Shown here piece by piece: positions 11,410 through 25,174 of a stretch of DNA of 64,000 nucleotides. The notes beneath the pieces were generated by a model. That model was given only the letters and a program-made list of their open reading frames with translations, made no database searches and was not told the origin of the DNA. Both the position numbers and the translations under genes were made by a program. Each line of letters begins with the position of its first letter. The first letter of the stretch is position 1. Source of the DNA: Phocoena phocoena (Eukaryota > Chordata > Mammalia > Artiodactyla > Phocoenidae); assembly GCF_963924675.1 (NCBI RefSeq), contig NC_089223.1:9312881-9376880 (forward strand), given 5' to 3'.

Positions 11410-13440
11410 TTTCCTTTCTTTTTTGCATGTGCATGTCCAGCTACTCCAACATCACTTGTTAAAGACTATCTTTTATCCATTGTATTGCCTTTCTCCTTGG
11501 TCATAAATCAATTGACTAAATTTCTGTAGCTTGGTTCCTCATTCTGTTCCATTGATCTATTTGTCTATTCTTTCACCAAGACCACACTTAACTAACTTTA
11601 CAGTAAGTCCTGAATACTGTAGTTTTATAGTAAGTCTTGAAGTGTGGTAGTGTCAGTGCTCCAAATTTGTTCTTCTCCTTAAATATTATGTGGTTATTTG
11701 GGGTCTTTTACCTTCCCATATAAACTATAGAATCAGTTATTCAATATCCACAAAATAATTTGCTGGGATTTTGATTGGAATTGTATTGAACCTATAGATC
11801 AATTTGTTAAGACTGGACATCTTAACAATATTGAGTTTTCCTATCCATGAATATGGAATATCTCTCCTATTATTTTGCCCTTCTTTGATTTCTTTAATCA
11901 GAGCTTTGTAGTTTTCCTCATGTAGCTCTTGTACATATATTGTTAGATTTATACCTAAGTATATCATTTTTTGGGTCCTAATGTCAATGATATTGCATTT
12001 TTAATCTCAAATTCCACATGTTTATTGCTGGCATATAGGAAAATGATTGACTTTTAGCCTTGTATACTGCAACCTTGTTATAATCACTTATTAGTTCCAG
12101 GAGTTTTTTTACCCATTCTTTTAAATTTTCTACATAGATGACCATCATCTGTGAAGGAAGATAGTTTTATTCTTCTTTCTCAATCTGTATACTTTTTAAT
12201 TTCCTTTTCTTGTCTTGTTGCACTAACTAGGACTTCAAGTATGACGTTAAAGAGCAGCGGTGAGAGGGGATATACTTGTCTTTTCCTGATCTTAGTGGGA
12301 AATCTTCAAGTTTCTCACTATAAGTATAATGTGAGTTGCAGGGGTTTTGCAAATATTCTTTATCAAGTTGAGAAAGTTCTCCTCTATTTCTAGTTTACTG
12401 AGAGCTTTTATCATGAATGGATGTTGGCTTCTGTCAAGTGCTTTCTGCGTCTGTTGATATAATCGTATGATTATTCTTCTTTAGCTTGTTGATGTGATAG
12501 GTTACATTTATTGATTTTGAATGTTGAACCGGCCTTGCACACCTGGGATAAATCTTACTTGCTTTGGGCCTACAATTCTTATACATTGTTGGATTCAACT
12601 GGCTAATATTTTGTAGAGGATTTTTACATCTATGTTCATGAAAAATATTGATCTGTGTTTTTCTTTCCTTGCAATGTCTTTGTCTGATTTTGAGTTAGGA
12701 AAAATTCTCTCTCTTCCATCTTCTGAAAGAGACTGTAGAGAATTGGTATAATTTCTTCCTTAAATATGTGGTAGAATTCACCAGTGAACCCATCTGGGTC
12801 TGGTGCCTTCTGTCTTAGAAAGTTATTAATTGTTGATTTAATTTATTTAATAAATAGAGGCCTATTGACATTGTCTATTTCTTCTTGTCTGAGTTTTGAC
12901 AGATTGTGTCTTTCAAGAAGTTGGTCCATTTCATCTAGGTTATCAAATTTGTGGGCATAGAGTTGTTCATAGTGTCACTTTATTATCCTTTTAATGTCCA
13001 TGGGATCTGTAGTGATGTTCTCTCTTTCATTTCTGGTATTAGTAATGTGTGTCCCCTTTCTTTTTTGCTTAGCACAACTAGAGGCTTATTGATTTTATTG
13101 CTCTTTTCAAAGAACTACCTTTTGTTTGTTTGTTTTTTGACTCACAGACCTGTCCAATCTGAGCCTCCAATGATTCTTCAATTACAATAGGTTTTCCTTC
13201 CCCAGCATTGGTTCCTGCAAAGGTATTTACTTGGGTATTTCTGCTCCAATAAGTTGTGCCTTTTTGTATCCAGCCTGTCTGTCTCTCCAGTTTGGGGGGC
13301 AGTGGTTTGCCCTGGGACCTCACTTCTCTGACAGATCCAAGAAGAGATGTTGATTTGTCTGTTTGTTCAGCTTTTTACTTGCTGTTAGGACACAGCGACA
13401 ACCTCCAAGCTCCTTACATGTGAAAATGAAAGCCAGGGTC
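11410..13440 (-). mobile_element. Old antisense L1 (L1M-type), internally deleted
   Basis: Read on the minus strand, the right end (about 13130-13440) resembles an L1M 5' UTR: 'atgtaaggagcttgg', 'gaacaaacagacaaatcaac', 'gtcagagaagtgaggtccca'. At about 13130 it passes directly into the middle of ORF2, just upstream of the reverse-transcriptase fingers. ORF2 then runs leftward to about 11410. ORF1 and the endonuclease half of ORF2 are missing. The 3' third of ORF2 and the 3' UTR are also absent at the left. Frames are broken throughout; the longest surviving piece is 76 codons at 11737-11967. I assign the family group only. Confidence 0.75.
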
Positions 13441-16159
13441 TAAAAGTAGTTTTAACCCACAAAGCAGGATTATTATGACGAAAACTTATAATAAAAGAAG
13501 TCTGAAAAAATTTTTAAACCATATGTATCATTGCCACTCTAATTCCAAAGTCTTGAGATTTCATCTTCCGTTGAATGTCATTTGCATTTTCTAATTTGCT
13601 CTTATCAGGTTTATCCTGTCAATCAATAAGTATACTATAAGCCAACAAGATAGTCTAAAATGTTACCTCCCTCACGTGATTTACTTAGACTGATTTTCTT
13701 TAACCAAATGATTAATCAAATATACAATTCTAATTGATTCTAGAGCATATCAGTTAAAATAATTTTCAATATTTTTTATTAAAAGGCTACATGACTATAA
13801 TTTCCAAGGCTTTTTCCCCAACAATTTAACAAACATTTTTATTTCATGCCCAGATTCCAGTTAAATGTGCAAAAGAGCAAGGAATAATTTATATATATAT
13901 ATACATATATATATACATATATATGTATTTAAATCCTTAGAAGAACAAAATTAATAAGTATTTATCAGGATATGTCTCTGAATTAAATACAATAAACAAT
14001 TATTACATGATAAATTTATATTCAACTTAAAAAATAAAACTTTCTGAATTACATGAAATAAAATTTAGGCAATCGAAGTAACCCATACACAGGGTGTGTT
14101 ACACTGTTTCCTTTTCCCTTAACCTCCATTCAGTGAGCCAGGAAAAAAGTGCTTGCAAGAGACAGAAAACGTAAGGACATTTTCTCTTGTTTTATCAAAA
14201 AGAAAACCAGACTCTTTCCTGCTTTCATTCATATATAGTTTTGCACATGAATGCATACAGCCAATAAAGCAGCAGTGTTTTCTTTTTCTATCTTTATTTA
14301 TTATTAAATACTTAGTCTTCATTGAAAGACACTCTTTTGTGTTAAGAGGGTTAGGTCAAGTGGGTTTAGGAATTTTCAGTAATTGTTTTCAGCACCACAT
14401 AGTTCTTTGAAGGGAAGGACTGATAGAGCAAGCATGAAACATAAAGAAGAGAATGTGTCATCACCGTCATGAAAATCCGCTTTGAATGGCAGTGATGAGT
14501 CTATAAAATACGAGCAAAGCAGACAGAGTTCCTATTCTCTAGTAACATAGCAGTAAATAACAGAGGTTGTGCCTTAGAAACATCCTTGATGCATGATCTG
14601 GAATTCTTAACACAAATTCAAGTATGTCTGATAGCTCTTAATGGTTCATGTGAAATAATGAGAAAGCTGTAATTTCATTATCCTGGGAAAATCCTGTTCA
14701 AATTAAGTAGAACACTGTGTTTTGCTTTATCTTTTACTCAATCACTTTTACCTTCTGGAAGGTAGAGGGAGGCTAGGATGGCAAAAGAGGGATAAAAATA
14801 CATTGGCCTAATTGTCCACATCTCATTGGTCCTTCAGTATGTTCATGATAATGCATTTATTTCTTTATCTCTGGCTTCGTATGCACCCACAGAAGTTCTT
14901 TGTCTTCCTGGTAACCCTAACTGGGGACTCTTCCAAAATAATTTCCATCTGAACATCCATCCAACTGAACGAAGCCTCTGCTGAGAAGTGTGCAAACAAA
15001 AAAGTTTACCTAAGAACATTTCTTTGTATATGAAAGGAGAAACACAGTTTGTAAAGGAAAAGCTGAAAACCCCTTATTTCTTGATAGAAGGAAGTTTTAT
15101 ATGAGGTATATTAAGGCAGAAATTTTGATGTACTTGGAATAATTTAGAAAATTACTGCATGGAACGGATTCATGTTGAGTTGAATATGGAAGAAAGTAAA
15201 TAAAAATGGACCAAAAATATTGTTTGTTTTGGAAAAGTCAAGGAAGAAATATAAAATATTGCAGACTAATATAAATTAAAATCAAGTTCTCAACATATTC
15301 AGATTTATCATTTTAAGTAAGAAAAAAATGAAAATACTGGTAATAGAAGGATAGAAAGACAGATAAATAGGTATATAGATAGGCAGGTGGATAGGCATAT
15401 ATGTAGCATGGTCAGTCATAGCCAAATGTTCTGCAGTGAAAAAAGGAGAACAATCTAGAGTTTCTTATTGATGACCCATACATACATCTATACTAGTTTC
15501 CAAGAAGAAAAGTAATTATTAGTTTGTGATACTTACAAATTGACAATACTAAGAGTATAACCACCTTACTTGAATTAAAGACTCTGCCTTTCTCTTTGAT
15601 TTGAAACAATGGATAAGTTACTAAGACTTTTTGCCATATGGTTTCTCCATTGTGAAAGTTGATAATGTTGACTTTCTCACAGAGACTGTGAAAAGTAATG
15701 AGATAATAATGTGATTCTAAGGTTGAGATAGATGTCCAAAAAAGTGCCACATTACTTACCAAAATGAGAAGAAAAATGCTTGTGCTATAAAGCAAAATCA
15801 CCTTTGTTCAACTAAATGCAAGACAACTGACCTATCATCTAAAAATTTTCCCCCATTTCATACAAAGGTGCGATTTTATTTTGAAGGGGAATTTCCTGTA
15901 TAATACATTTTTTTAAAAGATAAAGTAAATTAGAACCAAAGCACATGCAAAGCTATTTAATGGCTAATAACCACAAATCTTCAGCTAAACTTTTCTTATC
16001 ACAATAGACGTTACTGCATTATTACTTGTAATCTCACCTGTGCCTGATTGCTCTAACACTGCTTGATACACTGCTGCCAGTGGTTACTGACAAATAAATT
16101 ATCACAGTGTCACCATTTTCTTTCGAATAAATAAACAAATGATAAAACAGCTAACTCTT
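13441..16159. other. Unique AT-rich sequence
   Basis: No gene or clear transposon is recognised. It holds an interrupted TA tract (13889-13926) and an imperfect GATA-like patch (about 15350-15405). Open frames at 14119-14410 and 15493-15801 have no domain. Confidence 0.4.
13889..13926. repeat. Interrupted (TA)n tract
   Basis: Alternating TA units are broken by 'tatacatata' steps. A local AT-only region, probably unstable. Confidence 0.85.
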
Positions 16160-16360
16160 ACCTGCCTGGCACATAGCAAACACTCCCAAAATGATGGCTA
16201 TTATACTTGCAAGACACTGTTCTGAGTCATCCATTAAATTCTAAGAATGATTTACATATACTCTTATTGAAGTTTTCAATAACCCTATATGGGAAATGGT
16301 TTATTATTACCATTTTACAGATGAGTAAACTAAGACATAGAGAGGTTAAATAATTGACAA
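16160..16360 (-). repeat. MIR-like SINE, antisense, diverged
   Basis: The plus strand has 'attattaccattttacagatg', 'gtaaactaagacatagagag' and 'gttaaataattgac', the reverse of the MIR core. The left part, with 'gcctggcacatagcaaacac', may be a separate L2/MIR tail in the other orientation. Confidence 0.65.
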
Positions 16361-16361
16361 A

Positions 16362-16835
<474 letters not shown>

Positions 16836-18404
16836 CCCTAAGTAACTGGCTCTACAGAGTCTGCCCTCTTAACTGTCATGCTCAGCTGCCATTGCCATAT
16901 ACAACATACAGTTTGATGCAGATTTAATGAAATCCGTTAAATTCTAAGATTTAGCAAATGTTGAATACGTAAGTTTAGAAACACATTTATAATACATAGA
17001 CTATGTAATATTTTCCGAAATATCAGACTCAGTTTGATATCATTAAGTTTTATTAAAATGTTATTAAATATTTTATTAAATATTCACTAACTGAAAACTC
17101 AAAAGGTCTTAAATCTGTAAGAGAATTACAATCCACTAAGTGTTTAAGAACATTTGAATAACATTTTAAGGAAAAACAACCTCCATAATTGGATTAAAAT
17201 ACTAGCAGCAAGATCATTTTTTATAAACCTCTTTTGGATAGATTTTCTATGTGGAACACATTTGAGACATATGACTGTAGAGTTTGATGTCCACCCCCAA
17301 ACTGCCCTCTTGTAGGCATTCCCTTCTTTAGGACCCTAGGACTCTGGGGAATGAACAGTTTGAGAACCTAATCTTAGACTAAACTAATCATTTTAGGATT
17401 TATAAATATTACCTCGAACGTGAAAAATTGTAAATCTATTTTACAGAAAAAGCAGGTAGAAATTCTATAGCCATATAAGAATATACAAAAATATTTGCCT
17501 CAAAATTGCAAGTATCATTTTGTTCTTCTGAGAAAATGATTTTGAATTGCCTCCGTCACTAACTGCTTTATGTTATTCTGGTCGGTTTTCACATACTGTA
17601 ACGTCTCAATTTTTATGTAGTGGTTTTACTATATTTTCTCTTTTGCCCATATTTTTTTCTTTTCTTTGTTAGCATTGGTAAAATAAGAACAGTGTACCCA
17701 AATCATAATTCCTGAACACAGTTATCTGACTGGCTAGGAAAAAAAATATGTTTAAGTGTTGAATTAACTCATCTTCCCTTGCCTAGCAGTCTGGCTGGAG
17801 TGGGTCACCTCTGGCCCCAAAGCCACTCCACAAATGCATATTGAGTATCTGCTCCGAACCAGGAAATGGATCTGTCAAGCCGATGCCTTATGATCTGTTT
17901 TTAGCGAGTTTTAGATTGGGATAGAAATTCTAGGCTTTACAGCTACTTCAGGGAGTTAGATAAAGATAAGTTAGCAAAGGGTGGGCCTACATGTAATGAA
18001 GATATGAGGGAACAGAGAGAAATTCCTGAATTGGGTTGTAAGTGGTGAATATGGGTGGACAAAATGTCTATAGATGGGGGAAATGGAACAGAAAGGAGTG
18101 GCACCAGGCATATTAGTTATACAATTAAAATACGAAGGTCACACCAATTATATTACATCCATTAAGTCACTAAGTGCCCTGTTTTCTAGTAGACACTATG
18201 AGATATCAAGTGCATACAATTTTGTTTGTGAAATGGTTTCCTTGGATACATGTAGTCCTGACAACTGATTTGAATTTAAATTCACGAACACCATCTAACC
18301 ATATTTCCTTACTAAATTCACTTTCCCAATCTCTATCCAGTTATTAGGTTCTTTATAATCAAGTGCTTATGGAAACTGTAGCCCAAATTTCTGGATGGCA
18401 ACCT
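16836..18404. other. No recognised feature
   Basis: Unique AT-rich sequence. The 64-codon frame at 18074-18268 has no domain. Confidence 0.4.
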
Positions 18405-18580
18405 AATTATAGGAAACAGCCTAGCCTTGTAGTCAGACAATGTGGTCTTAACTTGGTTTCCTCATTTCTTAGCTCTGTGACCTCAAGTAAGTAAAATAAC
18501 CTTCATCTCAAAAAAACTACAGCTAATAATAGGCACCCCACCTGGTTGCTATTAGAATTAACAGGAATGCACACATAGTG
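18405..18580 (+). repeat. MIR SINE, sense
   Basis: The order 'agccttgtagtcagacaatg', 'tagctctgtgacctcaagta' and 'cacatagtgagc' follows the MIR head, core and tail. It is diverged and partly deleted. Confidence 0.7.
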
Positions 18581-20089
18581 AGCCCAAAAAGTGTCAGAGA
18601 AAGAAAGCGTCCAGTACAGGACACAGTGTTCAAGAATTCTACTAACTTGGAAAAATCAATAAAGCCTACCTAAATATGTCAACATGGAATTCAAGGTGTA
18701 CTGAAGGAGATTTTATATATTTTGAAATGTATATTTTCTTGGAGCAGAGGCCCCAGAAATAAAAGATGTGAGAAAAATCCAGAGGAAGATGCAGGGCAGT
18801 GAGAGAGCAGTCAGTTTTCTATTTTGGGATCAGCAAGAGATGGGCATTAATAGTCTTTCGCACATTGTGTTTTTGCTGAAGAAATACTTAGCATAAAAAT
18901 TGTCTGGATTAAGGCAGATATAGGGCTTCCCTTAGGTTGCTCTTGGCAGAACTGTTTTGAGCGGACTTGGAGGCCCCAAATTCTAAGGAGATTAAGCCAG
19001 TGGAAATAGGCCTGATAGGACCCTGGTTATCTCTTTGTATCCAGTATGACAAGCCTTATTCACAGTAAAGCAATTGCTGATGACATTTATTTTTTCCAGT
19101 TTTACTTTCAATTGATTTAAGTGACAAAGTGATAATCCTGGGCACGAGCTGAGAGATCTTCACATGCAGGAAGAAAAATGGAAAAGCTTAGCCACAGCTG
19201 GTGTTCGGTTTGGGGCTTTAGGGAAAATCTGTGACACGTTCCTTCTGAGGATGACTTCCATCCCAAGGCAGCCAGTAGCTGTGTGACTGCATTTGAATGC
19301 TAACACCTGTAACTTTTAGAAAGGGTCTTTAACACCAGCTTTTCCTGGTATAGAAACTATTTGAAATCAAGAGAACTCACGTTTTCCTCACCTTTCTAAG
19401 TCTTGCATCAGGGGGACGGTGGGTGTGGGGAAGGGAATTGTTTACTCTTTACCACCTGCTTTTGCTTCTGCTCAGAGGCCTGACTGCCTCCCTTCTTCCT
19501 AATAAACAGAGGGGGCTTGTATTGACCAATTCATTTTCAAAGAGACTTAAAAAGGCCTTAAGCAATCAGTTCTCACGTAGGGTCCAACCCGAGTCTCTCA
19601 CTTACTCTTTTGCCTGAGAAGAACCGGAAAGCAATATTCACATAAAACATATTCACTCAGGAAGTAGACAGTGGTATTGCTTTATTTACTGACATTTACC
19701 ATGATAGCAGGCTTCTTGAATACTATGTCGTATACTGGTTGCTTTTTATTACTTTCCTTCTTCCCCATTTCCCTTCTGTGTTTCAACATTCGAAATTTTA
19801 TAATGGTTAAGGTTTATTTACTTTTATATATGTTGTCTTAAAGGCTTTGGAGAAAAGCGAATTCAAAATCTCACTAAAAAATTAAAATGCTTACCAAGGT
19901 AGCCATAGAGGCAAAAGAATAACTTGCTCAAATATTATTGTTTCTTTTGATTGATGTTTTCCTTTCAATGATAATGACATTTCTGACAGTCAAGGTCATT
20001 TATTGTATGCACCTAATAGAAAAGTCCATATTGTTAAATTTTATTTCTCTTTGATGTAAAATGTATTACGTGAGGAAAACAATGTTATT
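18581..20089. other. Unique intergenic sequence
   Basis: No repeat is recognised. A somewhat more GC-rich block at about 19000-19620 contains a 64-codon frame (19423-19617) without a domain. Confidence 0.4.
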
Positions 20090-20220
20090 ATTATTATTGC
20101 AAATAATAACCAACATTTGCACAATACTGTATAGTTTTAAATGTGCTGGCACATGAATTACCTCATTAAATGAGACAAATGAGGAAATTCACAGTTAATA
20201 ATTTCAATTCCTGAATGAGA
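20090..20220 (-). repeat. MIR-like fragment, antisense
   Basis: The plus strand has 'aataaccaacatttgcac', 'gaattacctcattaaatg' and 'gacaaatgaggaaattcaca', in the order of a reversed MIR 3' half. Confidence 0.5.
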
Positions 20221-22945
20221 TAGTTTAATTTTCCCTTCTCATTACCAGACTTGAGGAGCATGTCTATTAAGTTCATGTTCATTATCTGTGAGGATTCCAA
20301 ATGCAGCTAGATTGGAGTATTGAAGTGAAGAAGAGTGACGTACTGTCAAGTTGTGTGATTAGAAAACAAAATGATTTTGGCAACAATATAAGTCATGAGA
20401 AATTACAGGATGGCAATAGATACACTGAAGCAAGAAGCCAGAAAAAAACAAGTAAACTTTATAAAGCAAGTGAAAAGCATTACAGCATTAGAATAATAAA
20501 CTAAGATATTAATACCCTTTTAGAACTTTCTTGATATGAGAACATATACACAGATAGATAAGAAGATTTGATTGGAGCTGCTTATGGAAAGATACACAAT
20601 GGAAGAAATCACTCAACCAATATCAGCTAAAATTAATTTGATGTTTTTGCAATATAAAGCCTGTAGTTATATACCTTCCCCCTAATTCTCTAATTTGAAA
20701 TATTTCTCACCGTACAATTGAAAAATATTTATATTATTCCAACACCAATAACTGAAGGATAAATCCCTCTGTAACTGGAAAACATGACACGCTCCTTGAA
20801 TCCTTCTACACCATCCTCATACACCAACCCTCCAACCTCCCAACCCTAATTATCAAAGAATATAAGATGGAGATCCTGGAATTCTTCAGATAAATTCTTA
20901 GAATACGCAAAAGTCTGCTGAATTTAAGGGTAGGAACCAAAGAACACTGAGTATGTAAGAAAATTAAGGATTTATTGTTACTCTTTGGTTTGGTTTGGTT
21001 TTGGGGGAGGGGGACCTCTGAGTGAGGTAGAGAAGAAAGGGAAGGAACGCTGAAGAAAAGAAGAGGGAAAAAACAGAAAATGAGTCTGGAAAAGAGAAAG
21101 ATGAAAGGAGAACCAGAACAATGGCAAAAGAGTCAAAAAGAAAGCCAAACAGAATGGTGGGAAGCTAAGGCATGAGTTCTGGAAATATCTACAGTGATTT
21201 TAGAAAATGATGTTTAATATTCAACTTAGTTGGCATTGCAACAGTGTACATTTTCAAGCCCCTAATCCTTTGTGATGTTATGCACAGAAAGTCTTCCTGT
21301 GAGCGTAACTGCGGTGTAAGTGTGTGTGTGCATGTGTTTGAGTGTGTAAAGTGGAAAAAAAGGAAGAGTTAGAAGTGGATAGTTGTGTGTATTATAAATG
21401 ATGAATTTAGAATATTAGTAAAATAGGAAGAACAGCAAACAAATAATTGAAAAAATAATAAAGTTAAACATTACATAATTTGATGCTTTCTTGGTGCTGG
21501 CCCCCTATGGAAAAAGCCAGCATTAAATGCTGGGTTTTGATTCATAAGGGAAAACCAGATACCGTCATAGCATAACACCGCCCATTAAACACTAGTTAGA
21601 TTGGCTGATAAGTCAGTCTTTTAATATTTAGAATGCTCAAGAACCTCACCAGAATGTCTCTGCCTCCCTAGTGACCAGGGGTTGTGCCTGTGTATGTGGC
21701 GTGTATATCTGTTTTAGGCTGAGGCAGGTGGGTCTGGATAAGCTCTCATGGCTACCTTTGCACCAAACTTCACTTTCAATGATTTAGTTCAGTGTCCTTA
21801 TTCATTCAGACATGCAATCTAACTCTTTCCTTCCATATTCTTAAATACTGTGGGACACTAATAAAAAGTGGTAAATTCTATCTGGATACTCTTTCAATTC
21901 TAATTAGAACTGCATTTTGACTGAAAGGTCTGAAAAAGCCAAATAGGTCATTCTTCAATGACAGGATATGTTCCACTTTGACAGCTTGAAGTAGAGGGAG
22001 AATAAAGAGAAGTTACCAAGATGAAAGCTAATTTGTTTATCTATAATTCCAACCTCACTCATAGTCAAATATTTTTTATCCTTGCCTTCCTGAACTGCCA
22101 CTAGATTTCCATCCAGAAGAAATAGTATGTACCTATTATAACATTTTTGTTCCATGTGTGCATTTGGGAATAATTACCTTTGAATTACCTTGATTCTAGA
22201 TTTCAAAACAAACAAACTAACACCCATGGGTTTTCTCTTGACTAATATTTAGTTCTAATTGTATTCTGTATTGAATGGCGTTTTGTGGTAGAGAGCAGAT
22301 TCCTTGGTAGCTAGTTTGAAAATAAGAGGATTTATTCCTGGCTCTGAAATGACTTACAGACTTTGGGGGAACGCTAAAGAAACTGATTTAAAGCTGAACT
22401 TTGAGGTTTGAATCCCAAAGTCATACAGCTTCCAGGAAAGGGTCCTAAATCCGTACAGTAGAGGTGGACAGTTCAGGAGTCTACTAGCCTGGAAATGGTG
22501 GGAATCTGTGGAGTCAGGGAGTTGACTAGTAAATTAGGAAGCTATTGCTACAGTTTCTGACTTCAAAACATATCACTATTACTATAATGTGTATGAATAA
22601 AATGGATGCTTCCTGGTTAGTTCCTCTTCATAGATGTCCTTCTTCTGATTCCAGGTCAAGAGGATCTAGTTATTAGTGGAAATTAAATCACACAGAGAAA
22701 CTTCAAGGAGTCTGGTAACTGTGGCCTTTACTTCCCAGCCTCTGCACACTTAAAAGTGGAAGGAATGCGTTTCTGAGTGAGCCAATTCATGGTACCAGCC
22801 ACGTATTCTTCTTGGTTGTGGCCTCAGGAATTTAGTAGAGTAATACTTTCTATTAATTAAAATATTTAGAATAACCAGTACTTGTGAATAAAACATGGGA
22901 ATAAAATTTGAAAATCCTTACTAATATTAGGGAAGAATGGCATGT
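20221..22945. other. Unique intergenic sequence
   Basis: No gene is recognised. A (TTTGG)4-like pentamer lies at 20984-21003, a purine-rich stretch at about 21005-21140 and a GT-rich patch at about 21318-21347. Confidence 0.4.
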
Positions 22946-22961
22946 AAACTTGAATAACATA

Positions 22962-23200
22962 TCTTCTTTGGAGAAATGTCTGTTTAGGTCTTCTGCCCAT
23001 TTTTGGATTGGGTTGTTTGTTTTTTTGTTATTGAGCTGCAAGAGCTGCTTATAAATTTTGGAGATTAATCCTTTGTCAGTTGCTTCATTTGCAAATATTT
23101 TCTCCCATTCTGAGGGTTGTCGTTTGGTCTTGTTTATGGCTGTGCAAAAGCTTTGAAATTTCATTAGGTCCCATTTGTTTATTTTTGTTTTTATTTTCAT
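22962..23200 (-). pseudogene. L1 ORF2 fragment, inverted segment
   Basis: The minus strand encodes a piece of the ORF2 C-terminal region beginning [17 protein letters not shown] and running through [20 protein letters not shown] and [13 protein letters not shown]. It parallels residues 1-83 of the 272-codon piece at 42447-43265, but lacks a few residues (AKET). It then runs past the TSD into flanking DNA. Non-functional. Confidence 0.9.
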
Positions 23201-23402
23201 TTCTCTAGGAGGTGGGTCAAAAAGGATCTTGCTGTGATTTATGTCATAGAGTGTTCTGCCTATGTTTTCCTCTAAGAGTTAGACAGTTTCTGGCCTTACA
23301 TTTAGGTCTTTAATCCATTTTGAGCTTATTTTTGTGTATGGTGTTAGGGAGTGATCTAATCTCATACTTTTACATGTACCTGTCCAGTTTTCCCAGCAAC
23401 AC

Positions 23403-23951
23403 ATGAAAGAATGCTCAACATCATTAATCATTAGAGAAATGCAAATCAAAACTACAATGAGATATCATCTCACACCAGTCAGAATGGCCATCATCAAAAG
23501 ATCTAGAAACAGTAAATGCTGGAGAGGGTATGGAGAAAAGCGAACACTCTTGCACTGCTGGTGGGAATGTGAATTGGTACAGCCACTATGGAGAACAGTA
23601 TGGAGGTTCCTTAAAAAACTACAAATAGAACTACCGTATGACCCAGCAATCCCACTACTGGGCATATACCCTGAGAAAACCATAGTTCAAAAAGAGTCAT
23701 GTACCACAGTGTTCATTGCAGCTCTATTTACAATAGCCTGGAGATGGAAGCAACCTAAGTGTCCATCATCAGATGAATGGATAAAGATGATGCAGCACAT
23801 ATATACAATGGAATATTACTCAGCCATTAAAAGAAACGAAATTGAGCTGTTTGTAATGAGGTGGATAGACCTAGAGTCTGTCATACAGAGTGAAGTAAGT
23901 CAGAAAGAGAAAGACAAATACCGTATGCTAACACATATATATGGAATTTAA
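23403..23951 (+). pseudogene. L1 ORF2 C-terminal fragment (182 codons)
   Basis: This is the ORF2p C-terminus, including the cysteine-containing stretch [20 protein letters not shown] (compare the ORF2p Cys-rich domain). It ends with LTHIYGI and a stop, the same terminus as the copy at 42447-43265. The first Met is merely the first codon after the inversion junction and is not a true start. There are no endonuclease or reverse-transcriptase domains, so it is inert. Typical whole ORF2p is about 1,275 residues. Confidence 0.92.
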
Positions 23952-24338
23952 GAAAAAAAAAATGTCATGGAGAACCTAGGGGTAAGACAGGAGTAAAGAC
24001 ACAGACCTACTAGAGAATGGACTTGAGGATATGGGGAGGGGGAAGGGTAACTTGTGACAAAGTGAGAGAGAGGCATGGACATATATACACTACCGAACGT
24101 AAGGTAGATAGCTAGTGGGAAGCAGCCGCATAGCACAGGGAGGTCAGCTCGGTGCTTTGTGACCACCTAGAGGGGTGGAATAGGGAGGGTGGGAGGGAGG
24201 GAGACGCAAGAGGGAAGAGATATGGGAACATATGTATATGTATAACTGATTCACTTTGTTATAAAGCAGAAACTAACACACCATTGTAAAGCAATTATAC
24301 TCCAATAAAGATGTAAAAAAAATAACTTGAATAACATA

Positions 24339-24756
24339 GATTTATGTTTCTCAGATAGTGTTCTACACCCTTTACAGGGACATTTGGAAATGTGTGGAAA
24401 CATTGTTGGTTATCACAATGACTGGGGAATGCTATGGGCATTTGATGGACAAGGACCAAAGCAATACACTGGACTTTAATAGAATTTGACACAATGAGGA
24501 ATTACCCTACCTTAAATGCCAATAGCCTCCCTCTTCAGAAATATTGTCATAACTAATCTCCAAATAATTTCAGTGGCCTACTTCATCATCAGAAAAATTT
24601 GCTAATTTGAGTTTTTTCTACTCTCTTATGGAAGGGTACATACCCAGATGAATATTTCCTACGTATGGAAATAGGTTTATAAAAAGGAGCATGAAGAAAA
24701 TAGGTTAATATTTTATGAACAAAAAAAATCATTTGATTTTAGTAAATAGTGGTTCT
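24339..24756. other. No recognised feature
   Basis: Unique AT-rich sequence between the inverted L1 and a MER5A-like element. Confidence 0.4.
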
Positions 24757-24932
24757 CAAAGGATGTTCATTTAACCAGCAGCATTAGCATCACCTGGGCA
24801 CTTGTTATAGAAATGAAAATCTCTGGGCCCTGAGCTACTGAATCAGAAACTCTGGGATTGGGGCCCAGCAATCTGTGTATTAACAAGCCCTCTAGGTGAT
24901 TTTTATATACTTTAAACTTTGACAACTGCTGG
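24757..24932 (+). repeat. MER5A-like hAT-Charlie DNA transposon
   Basis: It begins 'agtggttctcaaaggatgtt', continues with 'agcatcacctgggcacttgt', 'aatcagaaactctgggattg' and 'ggtgattttta', and ends near 'gacaactgctgg'. This is a short non-autonomous hAT element. The right terminus is eroded. Confidence 0.75.
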
Positions 24933-25174
24933 AATAAAAGCATCAAGGAGTGAACGCTGTAATAGTTTGGTGTATTTAGAGAAGCTTAGTTTTCATCTGT
25001 GATGAGTGTGTTAAAAGGAAAGAAACATTTTATAATAAATTGGCCTGCATTGGGGATATCTTTAGCCCCTCTAATAGCAATTCCTCCTAGGCATAATATC
25101 CAAGAATACATGGAGAAGGATAGATTTAAAACATGACCCACACTAGGGAATTACACCAGAGAAACCCCCAAATA

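Larger units (their letters stand above)
22947..24338 (+). mobile_element. Young L1 with 5' inversion (twin-primed), complete with TSDs
   Basis: The 15-bp sequence 'aacttgaataacata' occurs at 22947-22961 and again at 24324-24338, so both ends are fixed. From 22962 to 23400 the L1 lies antisense, matching reverse-complemented bases about 42245-42700 of the large L1 in this window. From 23401 it lies in sense orientation, matching 42715 onward, through ORF2's end, the 3' UTR, AATAAA and poly(A). About 15 bp of L1 are lost at the junction. This is the classic outcome of twin priming during target-primed reverse transcription. By eye it is very close to the 42-43 kb copy, so the insertion is young on the scale of this window. 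Confidence 0.93.

Noticed and set aside
15493..15801. 102-codon minus-strand frame
   Set aside because: Low-complexity hydrophobic translation of AT-rich DNA with no domain, no splice context and no repeat match. Frames of this size are expected by chance in 64 kb.
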